Positions 40,734 through 49,823 of a DNA stretch of 64,000 bases are shown piece by piece (position 1 is the stretch's first letter; every line of letters starts with the position of its first letter). Location of the stretch: the NCBI RefSeq assembly GCF_049651205.1, contig NZ_JBASBR010000004.1, positions 437,717-501,716 of the forward strand. Reading direction: 5' to 3'. A model generated the notes under the pieces. The model did not search any database and was not told the DNA's origin. It was given only the letters and a program-made list of their open reading frames with translations. Both the position numbers and the translations under genes were made by a program. Source of the DNA: Castellaniella sp049651205 (GTDB taxonomy: Bacteria > Pseudomonadota > Gammaproteobacteria > Burkholderiales > Burkholderiaceae_B).

Positions 40734-41609
40734 ATGACAGTGGCACAGACGGCACATAGCGGCAAGGCTCCTTACTACTACGTCCCGCCCAATTCCGTCC
40801 ATCCCATCCGTGGCAGCCTCTGCATGCTGGCTACCCTGGTGGGGGCGGCCTTGTGGGTTAACAATTACACCATCGGCCCATGGCTGTGCGCGGCAGGCAT
40901 CCTGTGTCTGTTCCTCGTGCTGTTTGGCTGGTTTGGTGACGCCATTCGCGAATCCGAAGGCGGGCTTAACAGTCATCACATCGACCGCTCCTATCGCTGG
41001 AGCATGACGTGGTTTATTTTCTCCGAGGTGATGTTCTTCTCGGCGTTTTTCGGCGCCCTTTGGTACACCCGCGAAGTCTCCACACCGTGGCTCAGCAACC
41101 TCGATACGCAAACACTGCTGTGGCCCGGGTTTACAGGCACCTGGCCCAATTTCGGGCCGGCCGGCACGATTGCTCCATTTGAGTCTGTCGGGCCTTTCTG
41201 GCTGCCTACCATCAACACGGCACTACTGCTTACCTCGGGCCTTACCCTTACCATTGCACACCACGCACTGCGTGCAGCCAATCGCAGCAAAACCATCGTC
41301 TGGCTCGGAATTACCGTGCTGCTGGGCTTCGCCTTTGTGGCCTGCCAGGCATACGAGTACCACCATGCGTACACCGAGCTCAACCTGCGGTTTACTTCAG
41401 GGGCATTTGGCGCGCTGTTCTACATGCTTACCGGTTTTCACGGGTTCCACGTGATTCTGGGCGCTACCATGCTAACCGTGATCTGGTTCCGGCTGGTGCG
41501 CGGGCACTTTACGCCGAAACATCACTTTGGCTTTGAAGGCGCCGCATGGTATTGGCACTTTGTCGACGTCGTCTGGCTGGGCCTGTATATTTTTGTTTAC
41601 TGGATTTAA
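40734..41609 (+). CDS. ctaE: cytochrome c oxidase subunit III
   Basis: A 291-aa seven-helix subunit III. Family sequence is clear: YYYVPPNSVHPIRGSLCML, RWSMTWFIFSEVMFFSAFFGALWYTRE, INTALLLTSGLTLTIAHHAL, FYMLTGFHGFHVILGATML and a WYWHFVDVVWLGLYIFVYWI C-terminus. GAGGAG lies upstream of the ATG. Subunit III stabilises the CuB/heme a3 site and proton uptake. Confidence 0.97.
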   Translation: MTVAQTAHSGKAPYYYVPPNSVHPIRGSLCMLATLVGAALWVNNYTIGPWLCAAGILCLFLVLFGWFGDAIRESEGGLNSHHIDRSYRWSMTWFIFSEVMFFSAFFGALWYTREVSTPWLSNLDTQTLLWPGFTGTWPNFGPAGTIAPFESVGPFWLPTINTALLLTSGLTLTIAHHALRAANRSKTIVWLGITVLLGFAFVACQAYEYHHAYTELNLRFTSGAFGALFYMLTGFHGFHVILGATMLTVIWFRLVRGHFTPKHHFGFEGAAWYWHFVDVVWLGLYIFVYWI

Positions 41610-41628
41610 GCTGTTTGGGCGTGTCGGC

Positions 41629-41841
41629 TTACCTTGCGGTAACCGGCACGCCAGTTGCGTCAATCCACCCCAGGGCATGGGCCAACAGCAAAAATAAAAA
41701 CAGCACAATCGACAGCCCGACACGCCAGGTTAAGGCCCAGGCCATCCGGTTGCTGCCGCCACGGTCCTGCATCAAAAAGATCAGGGCTGAGCCCAGACTG
41801 GCGACGATCGCCAGAAACAGGATGACAATCAGCACTTTCAT
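41629..41841 (-). CDS. DUF2909 (twin transmembrane) protein
   Basis: A 70-aa protein with two membrane helices (MKVLIVILFLAIVASLGSALIFLM and LTWRVGLSIVLFLFLLLAHALGWI). It matches DUF2909 proteins, which commonly lie on the opposite strand between ctaE and SURF1 in Burkholderiales. It is convergent with ctaE and divergent from SURF1 by 14 bp. Role unknown. Confidence 0.82.
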   Translation of the reverse strand: MKVLIVILFLAIVASLGSALIFLMQDRGGSNRMAWALTWRVGLSIVLFLFLLLAHALGWIDATGVPVTAR

Positions 41842-41855
41842 GGATAGTTTCCTTT

Positions 41856-42647
41856 ATGACCCAGCAGCACCCTACATCACGGACCAAGGCCTGGGTAGCC
41901 ATCGTGTTGCTGGTTGCGCTGGGCTCAATTTGTATCGCAGCCGCCCAATGGCAGCTGCGTCGTGCCCACACCCGTGAAGCCATCCATGCCGCCCGCCTGG
42001 CGGGCCAGCAGGCAGCACCGCTGGTTCTTTCTGCTTCGCAAACCGATGGCCCCGATTGGCATCGTGCTACTGTACGGGGCCACTGGCTTAATCCCTTAAC
42101 TGTACTGCTGGATAATCGTAACCTAAAGGGCCGGCCCGGCTTTTGGGTAGCCACTCCACTGGCACTGCAGGATGCTGCACAAACGGTCGTGCTGGTATTG
42201 CGTGGCTGGTTACCGCGCCCGATGCCGCCTGCAAAACTGCCCTTGCTGTATGCCACTGAAGGCTTGGTGACAATAAACGGCACGTTGTTGCATCATATTC
42301 CCCGCCTGCTGGATCTAGGCGTCTTTACAGGCACGCCGGATAATACCTTGCCTCAGCCGTTTCCACCTGCAGACGGCACAGTGCCGGCCCTGCAGAATTT
42401 GTCGCTGGACGCCTTTGCCAAAGCCACCAGCCTCACGGTATTGCCCGTGATTATCCAGCAATCCCCCACCAAGGATGCCGGCCTGATCCAGGAGTGGCCC
42501 GGCCCCTCGGAAAACGCTGGCCAAAACTACAACTATGCGCTGCAATGGTCCAGTTTTGCAGCCATCGCCCTGATCGCGGCAGCCATCACACTATGGCGCA
42601 CCCTGCGACGCAAATCTCTCTCTACTTCGGACGATTCCCTCTCATGA
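41856..42647 (+). CDS. SURF1 family cytochrome oxidase assembly protein
   Basis: A 263-aa assembly factor helping heme a insertion into subunit I. It has the SURF1 topology: an N-terminal helix (WVAIVLLVALGSICIAAAQWQLRRA), a periplasmic domain with HRATVRGHW, LLDNRNLKGRPGFWVATPL and LVLRGWLPR, and a C-terminal helix after NYNYALQWSSFAAIALIAAA. It overlaps the next gene by 4 bp (ATGA). Confidence 0.93.
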   Translation: MTQQHPTSRTKAWVAIVLLVALGSICIAAAQWQLRRAHTREAIHAARLAGQQAAPLVLSASQTDGPDWHRATVRGHWLNPLTVLLDNRNLKGRPGFWVATPLALQDAAQTVVLVLRGWLPRPMPPAKLPLLYATEGLVTINGTLLHHIPRLLDLGVFTGTPDNTLPQPFPPADGTVPALQNLSLDAFAKATSLTVLPVIIQQSPTKDAGLIQEWPGPSENAGQNYNYALQWSSFAAIALIAAAITLWRTLRRKSLSTSDDSLS

Positions 42648-43255
42648 CCACCACGACTGCCCGACACCGCTCGATGATGCCGGTGTATGCCATTTTGCTG
42701 ATCAGCATCGCCCCCGTGGTCTTTGCCCTGCTTGCCTACTATGCCCCATCTCTTGGGCTGCGGCCGCCTTCACAGCCTCATTACGGCCAGCTCATCGAGC
42801 CCCAAAGAGAAATCCCCAAGCAACTGTCCTTGCAAGAGCTCGACGGCAAACCCTACGATCTGAATCAGCTCAAGGGCCAGTGGATCCTGCTCAGCACAGG
42901 CCCGGGCGCATGCCCCGAAACCTGCGTGCGCGGACTGTTCGTGCTGCGTAATTCGCACGCCAGTCAGGGCAAAGAGGTTGATCGCATAAACCGCATCCTG
43001 CTGGTTACTGATGACGCCCCCGTTGCACCGGTTGTTGCGGAGGCTTATGTCGGTACTCATGTGTTGCGGGCCGACCCTACGCAACTGGCTGCCTGGTTGG
43101 TGCCGGATGCGGCAGACCCCACCGCAGCCTTGTCCACCGGCATGTGGATCATCGACCCACTCGGGCACCTGATGATGATGTTTCCTGACGGCCAGGATCC
43201 CGAAGGCGTACGCGACGATATCCGCGTGCTGCTTAAGAATTCGCGCATCGGCTAA
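42644..43255 (+). CDS. SCO/thioredoxin-fold-like membrane-anchored protein of the oxidase cluster
   Basis: A 203-aa protein with an N-terminal membrane anchor (VYAILLISIAPVVFALLAYYA) and a thioredoxin-like domain resembling SCO1: DLNQLKGQWILLSTGPGACPETCVRGLFVLRN, with CPETC in the position of the SCO CPxxC copper site. The copper-ligand His near the C-terminus of true SCO is not clear. Members in this slot of the operon are usually listed as uncharacterised oxidase-associated transmembrane proteins. Coupled to SURF1; ctaA follows 9 bp later. Confidence 0.78.
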   Translation: MTTTTARHRSMMPVYAILLISIAPVVFALLAYYAPSLGLRPPSQPHYGQLIEPQREIPKQLSLQELDGKPYDLNQLKGQWILLSTGPGACPETCVRGLFVLRNSHASQGKEVDRINRILLVTDDAPVAPVVAEAYVGTHVLRADPTQLAAWLVPDAADPTAALSTGMWIIDPLGHLMMMFPDGQDPEGVRDDIRVLLKNSRIG

Positions 43256-43264
43256 GGCGTTTAC

Positions 43265-44335
43265 GTGGCGCACCACACTTCACAGCCTGCATCAACCGCA
43301 ACGGCGGCTGCACCCAGAGGAATCCGAACCTACCGGACGCTTGTCTTTCTGGCTGCATTCCTGACATTCGATCTGATCATGTTTGGCGCCTTCGTGCGCC
43401 TGACCGACTCGGGCCTGGGCTGTCCCGACTGGCCCGGCTGCTATGGGCACTTCACGCCGCTGGGGGCACACGCCTCTATTCAGCAAGCCCTCGAAGCCAT
43501 GCCCTACGGCCCGGTCAGCGCGTTTCAGGCCTGGATCGAGATGATCCACCGCTATGCGGGGGCCATCCTGGGCATGCTGATCATCGGCTTTATGGTTCTG
43601 GCCTGGCGTCTGCGACGCAGCCTGCCCTATCGCCCCACGCTGGCAACCGTGATTTTTGGACTGGTGTGCCTGCAAGGGGCTTTTGGCGCCTGGACAGTCA
43701 CCCATCGCCTGATGCCCGTGGTGGTGACCACGCACCTGGTGTTGGGCATGAGCCTTCTGGCCATGCTGACCTGGCTGGCAGCTCGCGAAAAATCACACGC
43801 GGCAGTACCAGCACACGCCGGTAACGGCCGTATCTGGATGGTATTGGGCTTTGTCGTACTATTTTTGCAGCTGGCCCTGGGTGGTTGGGTAAGCACCAAC
43901 TATGCAGCGCTGGCCTGCATGGATTTCCCCACCTGCCATGGCGCCTGGCTACCCACCATGGACTTTGACAGCGGCTTTGCATTGCTGCGCGGCCTGGGCC
44001 AGGCCTCCTCGGGCGAAATCATCAGCCAGGACGCCCTGACGGCCATCCACTGGACACATCGCAATTTCGCCTTTCTGGTCATTGCCCTGTTGGGTGTTCT
44101 GGCCTGGCGCTGGCGCCATACCTCCGGCCTGAAAGGCCCCGCACGTGCCCTGCTGGCACTGCTGGCACTGCAATTGCTTACCGGCCTCACCACGATTTTC
44201 TTCCAATGGCCGCTACTGATTGCCGTGATCCACAATGGCGGGGCAGCCGCTTTGGTACTGGTCAGCACCACACTGCTGTGGCGTCTGTCCCGAGCAGGGA
44301 AACCCCCTAGCGGCAGAGGCCATCAACACGCCTAG
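43265..44335 (+). CDS. ctaA: heme A synthase (COX15/CtaA family)
   Basis: Oxidises the C8 methyl of heme O to give heme A. The 356-aa protein has eight predicted membrane helices and the conserved histidines in EMIHRYAGAILG, VTTHLVLG, IHWTHRNFAFLV and AVIHNGGAAALVLV. The RLTDSGLGCPDWPGCYG motif is typical of the proteobacterial enzyme. The start is GTG at 43265; ctaB follows 9 bp later. Confidence 0.94.
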   Translation: MAHHTSQPASTATAAAPRGIRTYRTLVFLAAFLTFDLIMFGAFVRLTDSGLGCPDWPGCYGHFTPLGAHASIQQALEAMPYGPVSAFQAWIEMIHRYAGAILGMLIIGFMVLAWRLRRSLPYRPTLATVIFGLVCLQGAFGAWTVTHRLMPVVVTTHLVLGMSLLAMLTWLAAREKSHAAVPAHAGNGRIWMVLGFVVLFLQLALGGWVSTNYAALACMDFPTCHGAWLPTMDFDSGFALLRGLGQASSGEIISQDALTAIHWTHRNFAFLVIALLGVLAWRWRHTSGLKGPARALLALLALQLLTGLTTIFFQWPLLIAVIHNGGAAALVLVSTTLLWRLSRAGKPPSGRGHQHA

Positions 44336-44344
44336 AATGACACC

Positions 44345-45256
44345 ATGACAAGCACCACCGCCAACCCGCATTCCTCTTCACCTTCGCTGCTGCATCAATA
44401 TCTGGTGCTTACCAAACCACGCGTCACCCAGCTGGCCGTGTTTTGCGCCGTTATCGGCATGTTTCTGGCAGTGCCCGGCCTGCCCGATCTCCTGCGCGTT
44501 GCAGCCGCTACCGCGGGTATCTGGCTGCTGGCTGCAGCGGCATTTTCAGTCAATTGCCTGATCGAGCGCGAAACCGATGCCCGCATGCGGCGCACGGCCC
44601 GGCGTGCCACGGCATCTGGCGAAATCACCCCCAATCAGGTGCTGCTGATGGCCGGTGTGCTGGGCGGCGCGGGCATGTTCATTCTCAATATGTGGGTCAA
44701 TGCCCTCACCATGTGGCTTACGTTTGCCACTTTTGTGGGCTATGCCCTTATCTACACCGCCATCCTCAAGCCGCTTACCCCGCAAAACATTGTCATCGGG
44801 GGCTTCTCGGGTGCCATGCCGCCGGCGCTGGGCTGGGCTGCCATGGCCGATGCCGTACCCGCCGAGGCCTGGATTCTTGTCCTCATCATCTTCATCTGGA
44901 CACCACCCCACTTCTGGGCGCTGGCCCTGTATCGCCACCACGACTACGAAGAATCCGGCCTGCCCATGCTGCCGGTTACCCATGGGATGAATTTCACGCA
45001 GTTGCACGTCCTGCTCTACAGCGTCGTGCTGTTTGCCGCATCGCTGCTGCCGTATGTCATCCGCATGAGCGGCCCGGCCTATCTTGTCGCCGCCTGCCTG
45101 CTCAGTGGCTACTTCGTCTGGCAGTCCTGGGGGGTGTATCGCCACTATTCCGACGCCAGAGCGCGTAAACTGTTCTGGTACTCGATTTTGTATCTGGCGC
45201 TGCTTTTTGCAGCACTGCTTCTGGATCACTGGGTCGGGTTGGCACTGGCAACCTAA
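44345..45256 (+). CDS. ctaB: protoheme IX farnesyltransferase (heme O synthase)
   Basis: UbiA-superfamily prenyltransferase converting heme B to heme O, substrate of CtaA. The 303-aa protein has about eight membrane helices, TKPRVTQLAVFCAVIG, NCLIERETDARMRRTARRATASGEI with the Asp/Glu-rich prenyl-diphosphate motif, and WTPPHFWALALYRHHDYEESGLPMLPVTHG. It follows ctaA, completing heme A synthesis in the operon. Confidence 0.96.
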   Translation: MTSTTANPHSSSPSLLHQYLVLTKPRVTQLAVFCAVIGMFLAVPGLPDLLRVAAATAGIWLLAAAAFSVNCLIERETDARMRRTARRATASGEITPNQVLLMAGVLGGAGMFILNMWVNALTMWLTFATFVGYALIYTAILKPLTPQNIVIGGFSGAMPPALGWAAMADAVPAEAWILVLIIFIWTPPHFWALALYRHHDYEESGLPMLPVTHGMNFTQLHVLLYSVVLFAASLLPYVIRMSGPAYLVAACLLSGYFVWQSWGVYRHYSDARARKLFWYSILYLALLFAALLLDHWVGLALAT

Positions 45257-45306
45257 CCCTCTGCGTCCTCGGGGCCAGCCCAGCCCCCTGGCCACATAGG
45301 TAATGT

Positions 45307-45915
45307 ATGTCTGTCTCTTTTTTACCTGCCCGCCGCACCGTGCTGGCAGGCTTGCTTGCAAGCGTTCCATTGGCCCTGCTGGGCTGCTCTTCCGAAGCCA
45401 AACCCCTGCCCTTCGAGGGCAGCGACATCACCGGTACCCACTTGGGCCGCGATCTCGACATGACCGACACCCATGGTCAGCACAAAACACTGGCCGATTT
45501 TTCCGGCAAGGTGCTGATGGTGTTCTTTGGCTACACGCAATGCCCCGATGTCTGCCCCACAGCCATGGCACAGGCGGCACAGGCACTGCAACTGCTGGGC
45601 AAAGACGCCAGCAAGGTGCAGGTCATCATGATTTCTGTGGATCCCGCCCGCGACACCCCGCCGGTGCTGCAAGCCTATGTGCAGGTATTTGATCCCAATT
45701 TCATTGGCCTTACCGGCACGCCAGAGCAACTCGAGAAAACCGCGCGGTCATTTAAGGCGTTTTACGCCAAAGAAGCCGGGCCAACCCCCGAGCAATACGC
45801 CATGAACCACTCGTCGGCGTTTTACCTGATGGATATTCAGGGCGAAGCCCGTGCGCTGCTGGGGCCTTCGTTAACCCCCGAAGACATGGCTCACGACATC
45901 AAGCTTTTGCTGTAG
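45307..45915 (+). CDS. SCO1/SenC family copper chaperone lipoprotein
   Basis: A 202-aa periplasmic lipoprotein delivering copper to the CuA site. Signal peptide with lipobox LALLGC (Cys about residue 27), the copper motif YTQCPDVCPTAMAQ and the downstream His in MNHSSAFYLMD form a complete SCO site. GTP-like loops do not occur. It closes the oxidase cluster, and its 3' end overlaps the convergent exchanger gene by 17 bp. Confidence 0.94.
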   Translation: MSVSFLPARRTVLAGLLASVPLALLGCSSEAKPLPFEGSDITGTHLGRDLDMTDTHGQHKTLADFSGKVLMVFFGYTQCPDVCPTAMAQAAQALQLLGKDASKVQVIMISVDPARDTPPVLQAYVQVFDPNFIGLTGTPEQLEKTARSFKAFYAKEAGPTPEQYAMNHSSAFYLMDIQGEARALLGPSLTPEDMAHDIKLLL

Positions 45916-48607
45916 TGCCTGCCGCATCGTCTGCCGCCGGCGGCTCTGTCGTCAAGCGCTCGGACGGTACCTCTTTTGCCAGTGCTTCTTCTGACAGTAC
46001 ATCTTTGGCCACAGATGTGTCTGTATCCGCGGCCGCGGCAAGCAGCACTTCCTCACCCTCAATGTTTGTAGCGGCCACCGCCGTTAAATCTGGCAAGGGC
46101 TCATGTTGCCGCTCACCCGACTGAAACTGCTGCCAGACCTCAACCGCCCGCATACGCTGACGCACGATTGCATCGATCTTGTCACGCAAATCAGGAAAAC
46201 GCGCCAGCAGTTTCTTGAAATCGCGCTCGTGCAGCATCAACAAGCGGCTATAGCCCAAAGAGCGGACTCGTGCCTGAAAATCATGATCCATGGCCAAGGC
46301 CATCTCGCCAAAGATCTGACCACTGCCAAGCTCTGCGGTGGTGTTATCGGGTAAATCCAGCACTACGGCCCCGGATGCCACAAAGTACATGGCGCGGCTG
46401 CGTCCCACCCGCGTGGGGATATCTTGCCCGGGAAACGCCAAGCGTGGCTTCAGCACCTTGCAGATGGCAGATCTGGTTGCGTCGTCCAACCCCTCAAAGA
46501 AGCTCACCCGCTCAACTAACGCCTCCGCAGCCAAGGCAATATCCAGGGCACCATGCTTTTCAAGGGGGGCCCAACGGGTTTCCACCTGCTTGACAAGATC
46601 GGAATAGGTTTCGCCACTGATCAGGTTTTGCGCCAACATGTCGCGATAACGTATGCGCTCCATTGATCGCGCCATCCGTGCCAGATAGGCCTCTTGCAAA
46701 TGCTGGGCATAGCCTGGATACTGCAAGGTCATGGCCTGCAGCGCGCCCTCCAGCAAAGCTAACCGCCGTCGATGTGCGGCGATGATAATCTTGGTTACGT
46801 CAGGCCCCAGCAAAGGCTGCACGTCATCACGCGCAAAGCGGATCAGACGGTGCGCGACAGCCCACTTGCACATCAGATTGGTAAAGCGCTGCGCCAGCGC
46901 CTGAGCCAGCCAAAAAGGCCGGCCAGTAATATGATGCAACCGAAGCCCGACCCGCAATGCTGTCGCATATCGCAAGTCGCCCTCCAACGCGGATTCGAAG
47001 CCAGCCAGGCCGCCCGTGCGCACGGCATCCCCCATGCGTTCTGCCCGGGCCAGAAGGGATTCTGCCGTACGCCAATCCACCACCTGTGCCTTGAGTGTCT
47101 CGAAAAACATCTCTTCCTCGCGGCCAGCCAGAATACCCATCCCCACAGTCACTTTTTGCTCTTGGGTGAGCTGATGCACCTGTGCCGTGTCTATCCCCGC
47201 CTGGCTGGCATCAAAGACAGCACTCAGGCGGTCGAGCACCTCTTGCCCGATATGCTCATTGCGCCCGATTTCATCGATACGCTCACGCAGGGCTTCAAGC
47301 TCGACAATCTGGGCCTGGTCGCGCAAGGTGCGATCGACCACCGACAGTTGATCCAAGCCCAGCCGGGCGATCAGGGGCCGCAAGGTAAGCCCATTGATGA
47401 AAAGCGTCATCAACACGAAACCGGTGGTGACCACCGCAATAAACTGACGCGCCTCGTGCGGCACGGCTGGCTGCTCGGTAACCGCCAAAGCCAAAGCCAG
47501 CGACACCGCACCACGCAAGCCACCCAGCAGCATCACTGCCCGGTAGGCGGGGCTCACCTGTGTGCTTAAACGCAGGCGCCCCAGCAAGGGCAGCAATCCA
47601 TACACCATCACGGCACGGGCAAACAGGGTTGCCACAAACACCACCAGGATAAGAAAGACTTGCATCCAGGTGATCTCCGCCATCATCCGCGGGATCAGCA
47701 TGGCGGCAAACAGAAAGATCAGCGAATTGGCCCAAAAGCCAAACTGTGCCCAGGCTCCTTCCAACTGTTCAAAGGTGGTGGGAGACATCCGTGTACGGCC
47801 ATTTGACCCCACCACCAAACCGGCAATCACAGTAGCCACCACGCCCGAGACACCCAGGTAGTGCTCGGCGATAAAGAATGTGAGATAGGCCAATGCCACG
47901 GTAAGCGTCACTTCGGCCGCCGGCCAGCCCCGCAGCCAGCCAAACAGTGTTGTGGCCAGTCGCCCCATCGCAAAGCCAGCCAGGCCTCCGCCCACAAAGC
48001 TGAGCACAAAGCTGCGGGCCACTTGGGTCATGGAGACTTCGCCGCCTGTAAACATCACGCTGAGCAGCACCGAGTACAGTGCAATCGACGCGGCATCATT
48101 GAACAGGGACTCGCCCTCGACCAGCGTCGTGAGACGTCGCGGCGCCCCCACCTCGCGAAAGATCCCGACCACGGCCACAGGATCAGTTGTGGCAACAATA
48201 GCGCCCAGCATCAGGCAGACAATCAGCCCGTACTGTGAAATGGCCGAGATCGAAAAGCCCACCACCACGGTGCACACCACCACCGCAACAATCGCCATGA
48301 CCAGAATCGGGCTGATGTCATCCATCAACCGCCGGATATTCATAGCCAGTGAAGTCTCAAAGAGCAGCACTGGCAGAAATACGTAGAGGAAGGTCTCGGA
48401 CGAAATCTCGAAATGCTGGAGAGAATCGAGGAAATCCGCGACGACGCCAGGTGCCCAGCCATGTACGTGGATGATGACACCCAGCACAAACCCCACAATG
48501 GCCAGCAAAACTGAGTAAGGCAGGCGTAGACGCCCAGCCAGGGGTGGCATAAATGAAATAAGGGCCAGCAAGCCGGCCAGGCCAAAGACCAGAAGGCCTA
48601 TTTTCAT
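45899..48607 (-). CDS. CPA1-type sodium/proton exchanger with C-terminal cyclic-nucleotide-binding domain
   Basis: A 902-aa protein. The first 430 residues form a CPA1 antiporter with about 12-13 helices; FLPVLLFETSLAMN, ATTDPVAVVGIFREVGAP, VEGESLFNDAASIALYSVLL (the ND ion-binding pair) and LLGGLRGAVSLALALA are the family motifs. A long helical cytoplasmic region (about 440-690) is followed by a CNBD (about 700-810) with FGEMALAMDHDFQARV as the phosphate cassette, then a low-complexity Ala/Thr tail. The architecture recalls sperm NHE and plant SOS1. It may be gated by cAMP/cGMP or be a non-binding relic. The rpoH terminator separates it from rpoH. Confidence 0.9.
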   Translation of the reverse strand: MKIGLLVFGLAGLLALISFMPPLAGRLRLPYSVLLAIVGFVLGVIIHVHGWAPGVVADFLDSLQHFEISSETFLYVFLPVLLFETSLAMNIRRLMDDISPILVMAIVAVVVCTVVVGFSISAISQYGLIVCLMLGAIVATTDPVAVVGIFREVGAPRRLTTLVEGESLFNDAASIALYSVLLSVMFTGGEVSMTQVARSFVLSFVGGGLAGFAMGRLATTLFGWLRGWPAAEVTLTVALAYLTFFIAEHYLGVSGVVATVIAGLVVGSNGRTRMSPTTFEQLEGAWAQFGFWANSLIFLFAAMLIPRMMAEITWMQVFLILVVFVATLFARAVMVYGLLPLLGRLRLSTQVSPAYRAVMLLGGLRGAVSLALALAVTEQPAVPHEARQFIAVVTTGFVLMTLFINGLTLRPLIARLGLDQLSVVDRTLRDQAQIVELEALRERIDEIGRNEHIGQEVLDRLSAVFDASQAGIDTAQVHQLTQEQKVTVGMGILAGREEEMFFETLKAQVVDWRTAESLLARAERMGDAVRTGGLAGFESALEGDLRYATALRVGLRLHHITGRPFWLAQALAQRFTNLMCKWAVAHRLIRFARDDVQPLLGPDVTKIIIAAHRRRLALLEGALQAMTLQYPGYAQHLQEAYLARMARSMERIRYRDMLAQNLISGETYSDLVKQVETRWAPLEKHGALDIALAAEALVERVSFFEGLDDATRSAICKVLKPRLAFPGQDIPTRVGRSRAMYFVASGAVVLDLPDNTTAELGSGQIFGEMALAMDHDFQARVRSLGYSRLLMLHERDFKKLLARFPDLRDKIDAIVRQRMRAVEVWQQFQSGERQHEPLPDLTAVAATNIEGEEVLLAAAADTDTSVAKDVLSEEALAKEVPSERLTTEPPAADDAAGTTAKA

Positions 48608-48658
48608 GATGACTGAACAGGTTTCGGTACGTCAGTATGCCACGAGGCACCACTGGGC

Positions 48659-48688
48659 AAAAAACAGGATGCCAAAAAGGCATCCTGT
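48659..48688 (-). terminator. intrinsic terminator downstream of rpoH
   Basis: On the minus strand ACAGGATGCC (48688-48679) pairs perfectly with GGCATCCTGT (48673-48664) around a TTTTT loop and is followed by six Ts (48664-48659). This is a textbook Rho-independent terminator. It lies 200 bp after the rpoH stop, leaving a long 3' UTR, and 52 bp before the exchanger gene start. Nothing else is recognised in 48689-48887. Confidence 0.88.
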
Positions 48689-48887
48689 GAACATCCGGCC
48701 CGATAGAGAGGGGAAGAGGAGAAGCTGAACCGGACGACAGGCAGCGCACGGCCAGCAAGCCTGGCAACTGCCCATATCCAGTTAGTCTGGTGTCTGCCCG
48801 AAAGGTTCAGTGCTGTGCCCCATCAAGATGTAAATGGTCGTGACAGCGTCTGCGGCCTCAGGCCGAGCCAACTGCTGGGATATGCCC

Positions 48888-49793
48888 TCAGGCTGCCTGA
48901 AAATCAGGCTGCTGATCGGCCAGCGCCAAGCGCAGCTTTTTAAGTGCCGCGACCTCGATCTGGCGGACACGTTCGGCAGAGATGCCATACTGGGCAGCCA
49001 GCTCGTGCAAGGTGGCACCGCCGTCATCAGCCAGCCAACGAGACTTGACGATGTGCTGTGAGCGCTCGTCAAGCGTATCAAGCGCGTCTGCAAGACCCTG
49101 ACTCTGCAAGGTATCCATGCTGCGGCGAGCCAACACCTGATCAGGGGCCTGAGAGACATCCGAGAGCCAGCCGATCGGTGCGAAATGGTCTTCGTCCCCT
49201 GCGGGTGCATCCAGGGCGCAATCGCCACCAGACAACCGGACTTCCATTTCGGCAACGTCTTCCTGGCGCACATTAAGCTCGCGGGCAATATCTTCCATCT
49301 GGTCTGGCGCCAGAGAGTGGCCATCCGGCCGCATACGCCGCAGATTGAAGAACAGCTTGCGCTGAGCCTTGGTGGTGGCAATCTTTACCAAACGCCAGTT
49401 ACGAACCACGTATTCGTGGATCTCTGCGCGGATCCAGTGCACGGCAAAGGACACCAGACGCACTCCGCGATCGGGATCAAACCGGCGCACCGCTTTCATC
49501 AGCCCGATATTGCCCTCCTGAATGAGGTCGGCGTGTGCCAGACCATACCCCAGGTACTGACGCGCCACCGAAACCACCAGCCGCAGATGTGACAGGACAA
49601 GTTCTCGGGCTGCATCGAGATCGTTATTGTCGCGCAAGCGATGGCCGAGATCGGCTTCTTGCTGGGCGGACAACATCGGCAAACGGTTAACGGCACCAAT
49701 GTAAGCTTCAATGGTGCCCAAAGCGCCTGGGTTGGAGATGGCCTGCGCAAGCTGGGCCGGCGCCAACACCAGGGAGGATGATGTGTGGCTCAT
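48888..49793 (-). CDS. rpoH: RNA polymerase sigma-32 (heat-shock) factor
   Basis: A 301-aa alternative sigma factor directing heat-shock transcription. Region 2 is DLIQEGNIGLMKAVRRFDPDRGVRLVSFAVHWIRAEIHEYVVRNWRLVKIATTKAQRKLFFNLR, which includes the RpoH box (QRKLFFNLR) unique to sigma-32; region 4 helix-turn-helix is TLHELAAQYGISAERVRQIEVAALKKLR. The ATG at 49793 lies 31 bp from a perfect CIRCE element, indicating HrcA repression. hslVU in this window carries a matching sigma-32 promoter. Confidence 0.97.
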   Translation of the reverse strand: MSHTSSSLVLAPAQLAQAISNPGALGTIEAYIGAVNRLPMLSAQQEADLGHRLRDNNDLDAARELVLSHLRLVVSVARQYLGYGLAHADLIQEGNIGLMKAVRRFDPDRGVRLVSFAVHWIRAEIHEYVVRNWRLVKIATTKAQRKLFFNLRRMRPDGHSLAPDQMEDIARELNVRQEDVAEMEVRLSGGDCALDAPAGDEDHFAPIGWLSDVSQAPDQVLARRSMDTLQSQGLADALDTLDERSQHIVKSRWLADDGGATLHELAAQYGISAERVRQIEVAALKKLRLALADQQPDFQAA

Positions 49794-49823
49794 GGGGTAA
49801 TCCTTTGGGAGACGGGTTTTATG

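Noticed and set aside
48782..49381. 199-codon minus-strand frame overlapping rpoH
   Set aside because: Out-of-frame shadow of rpoH with Ser/Arg-rich nonsense composition.
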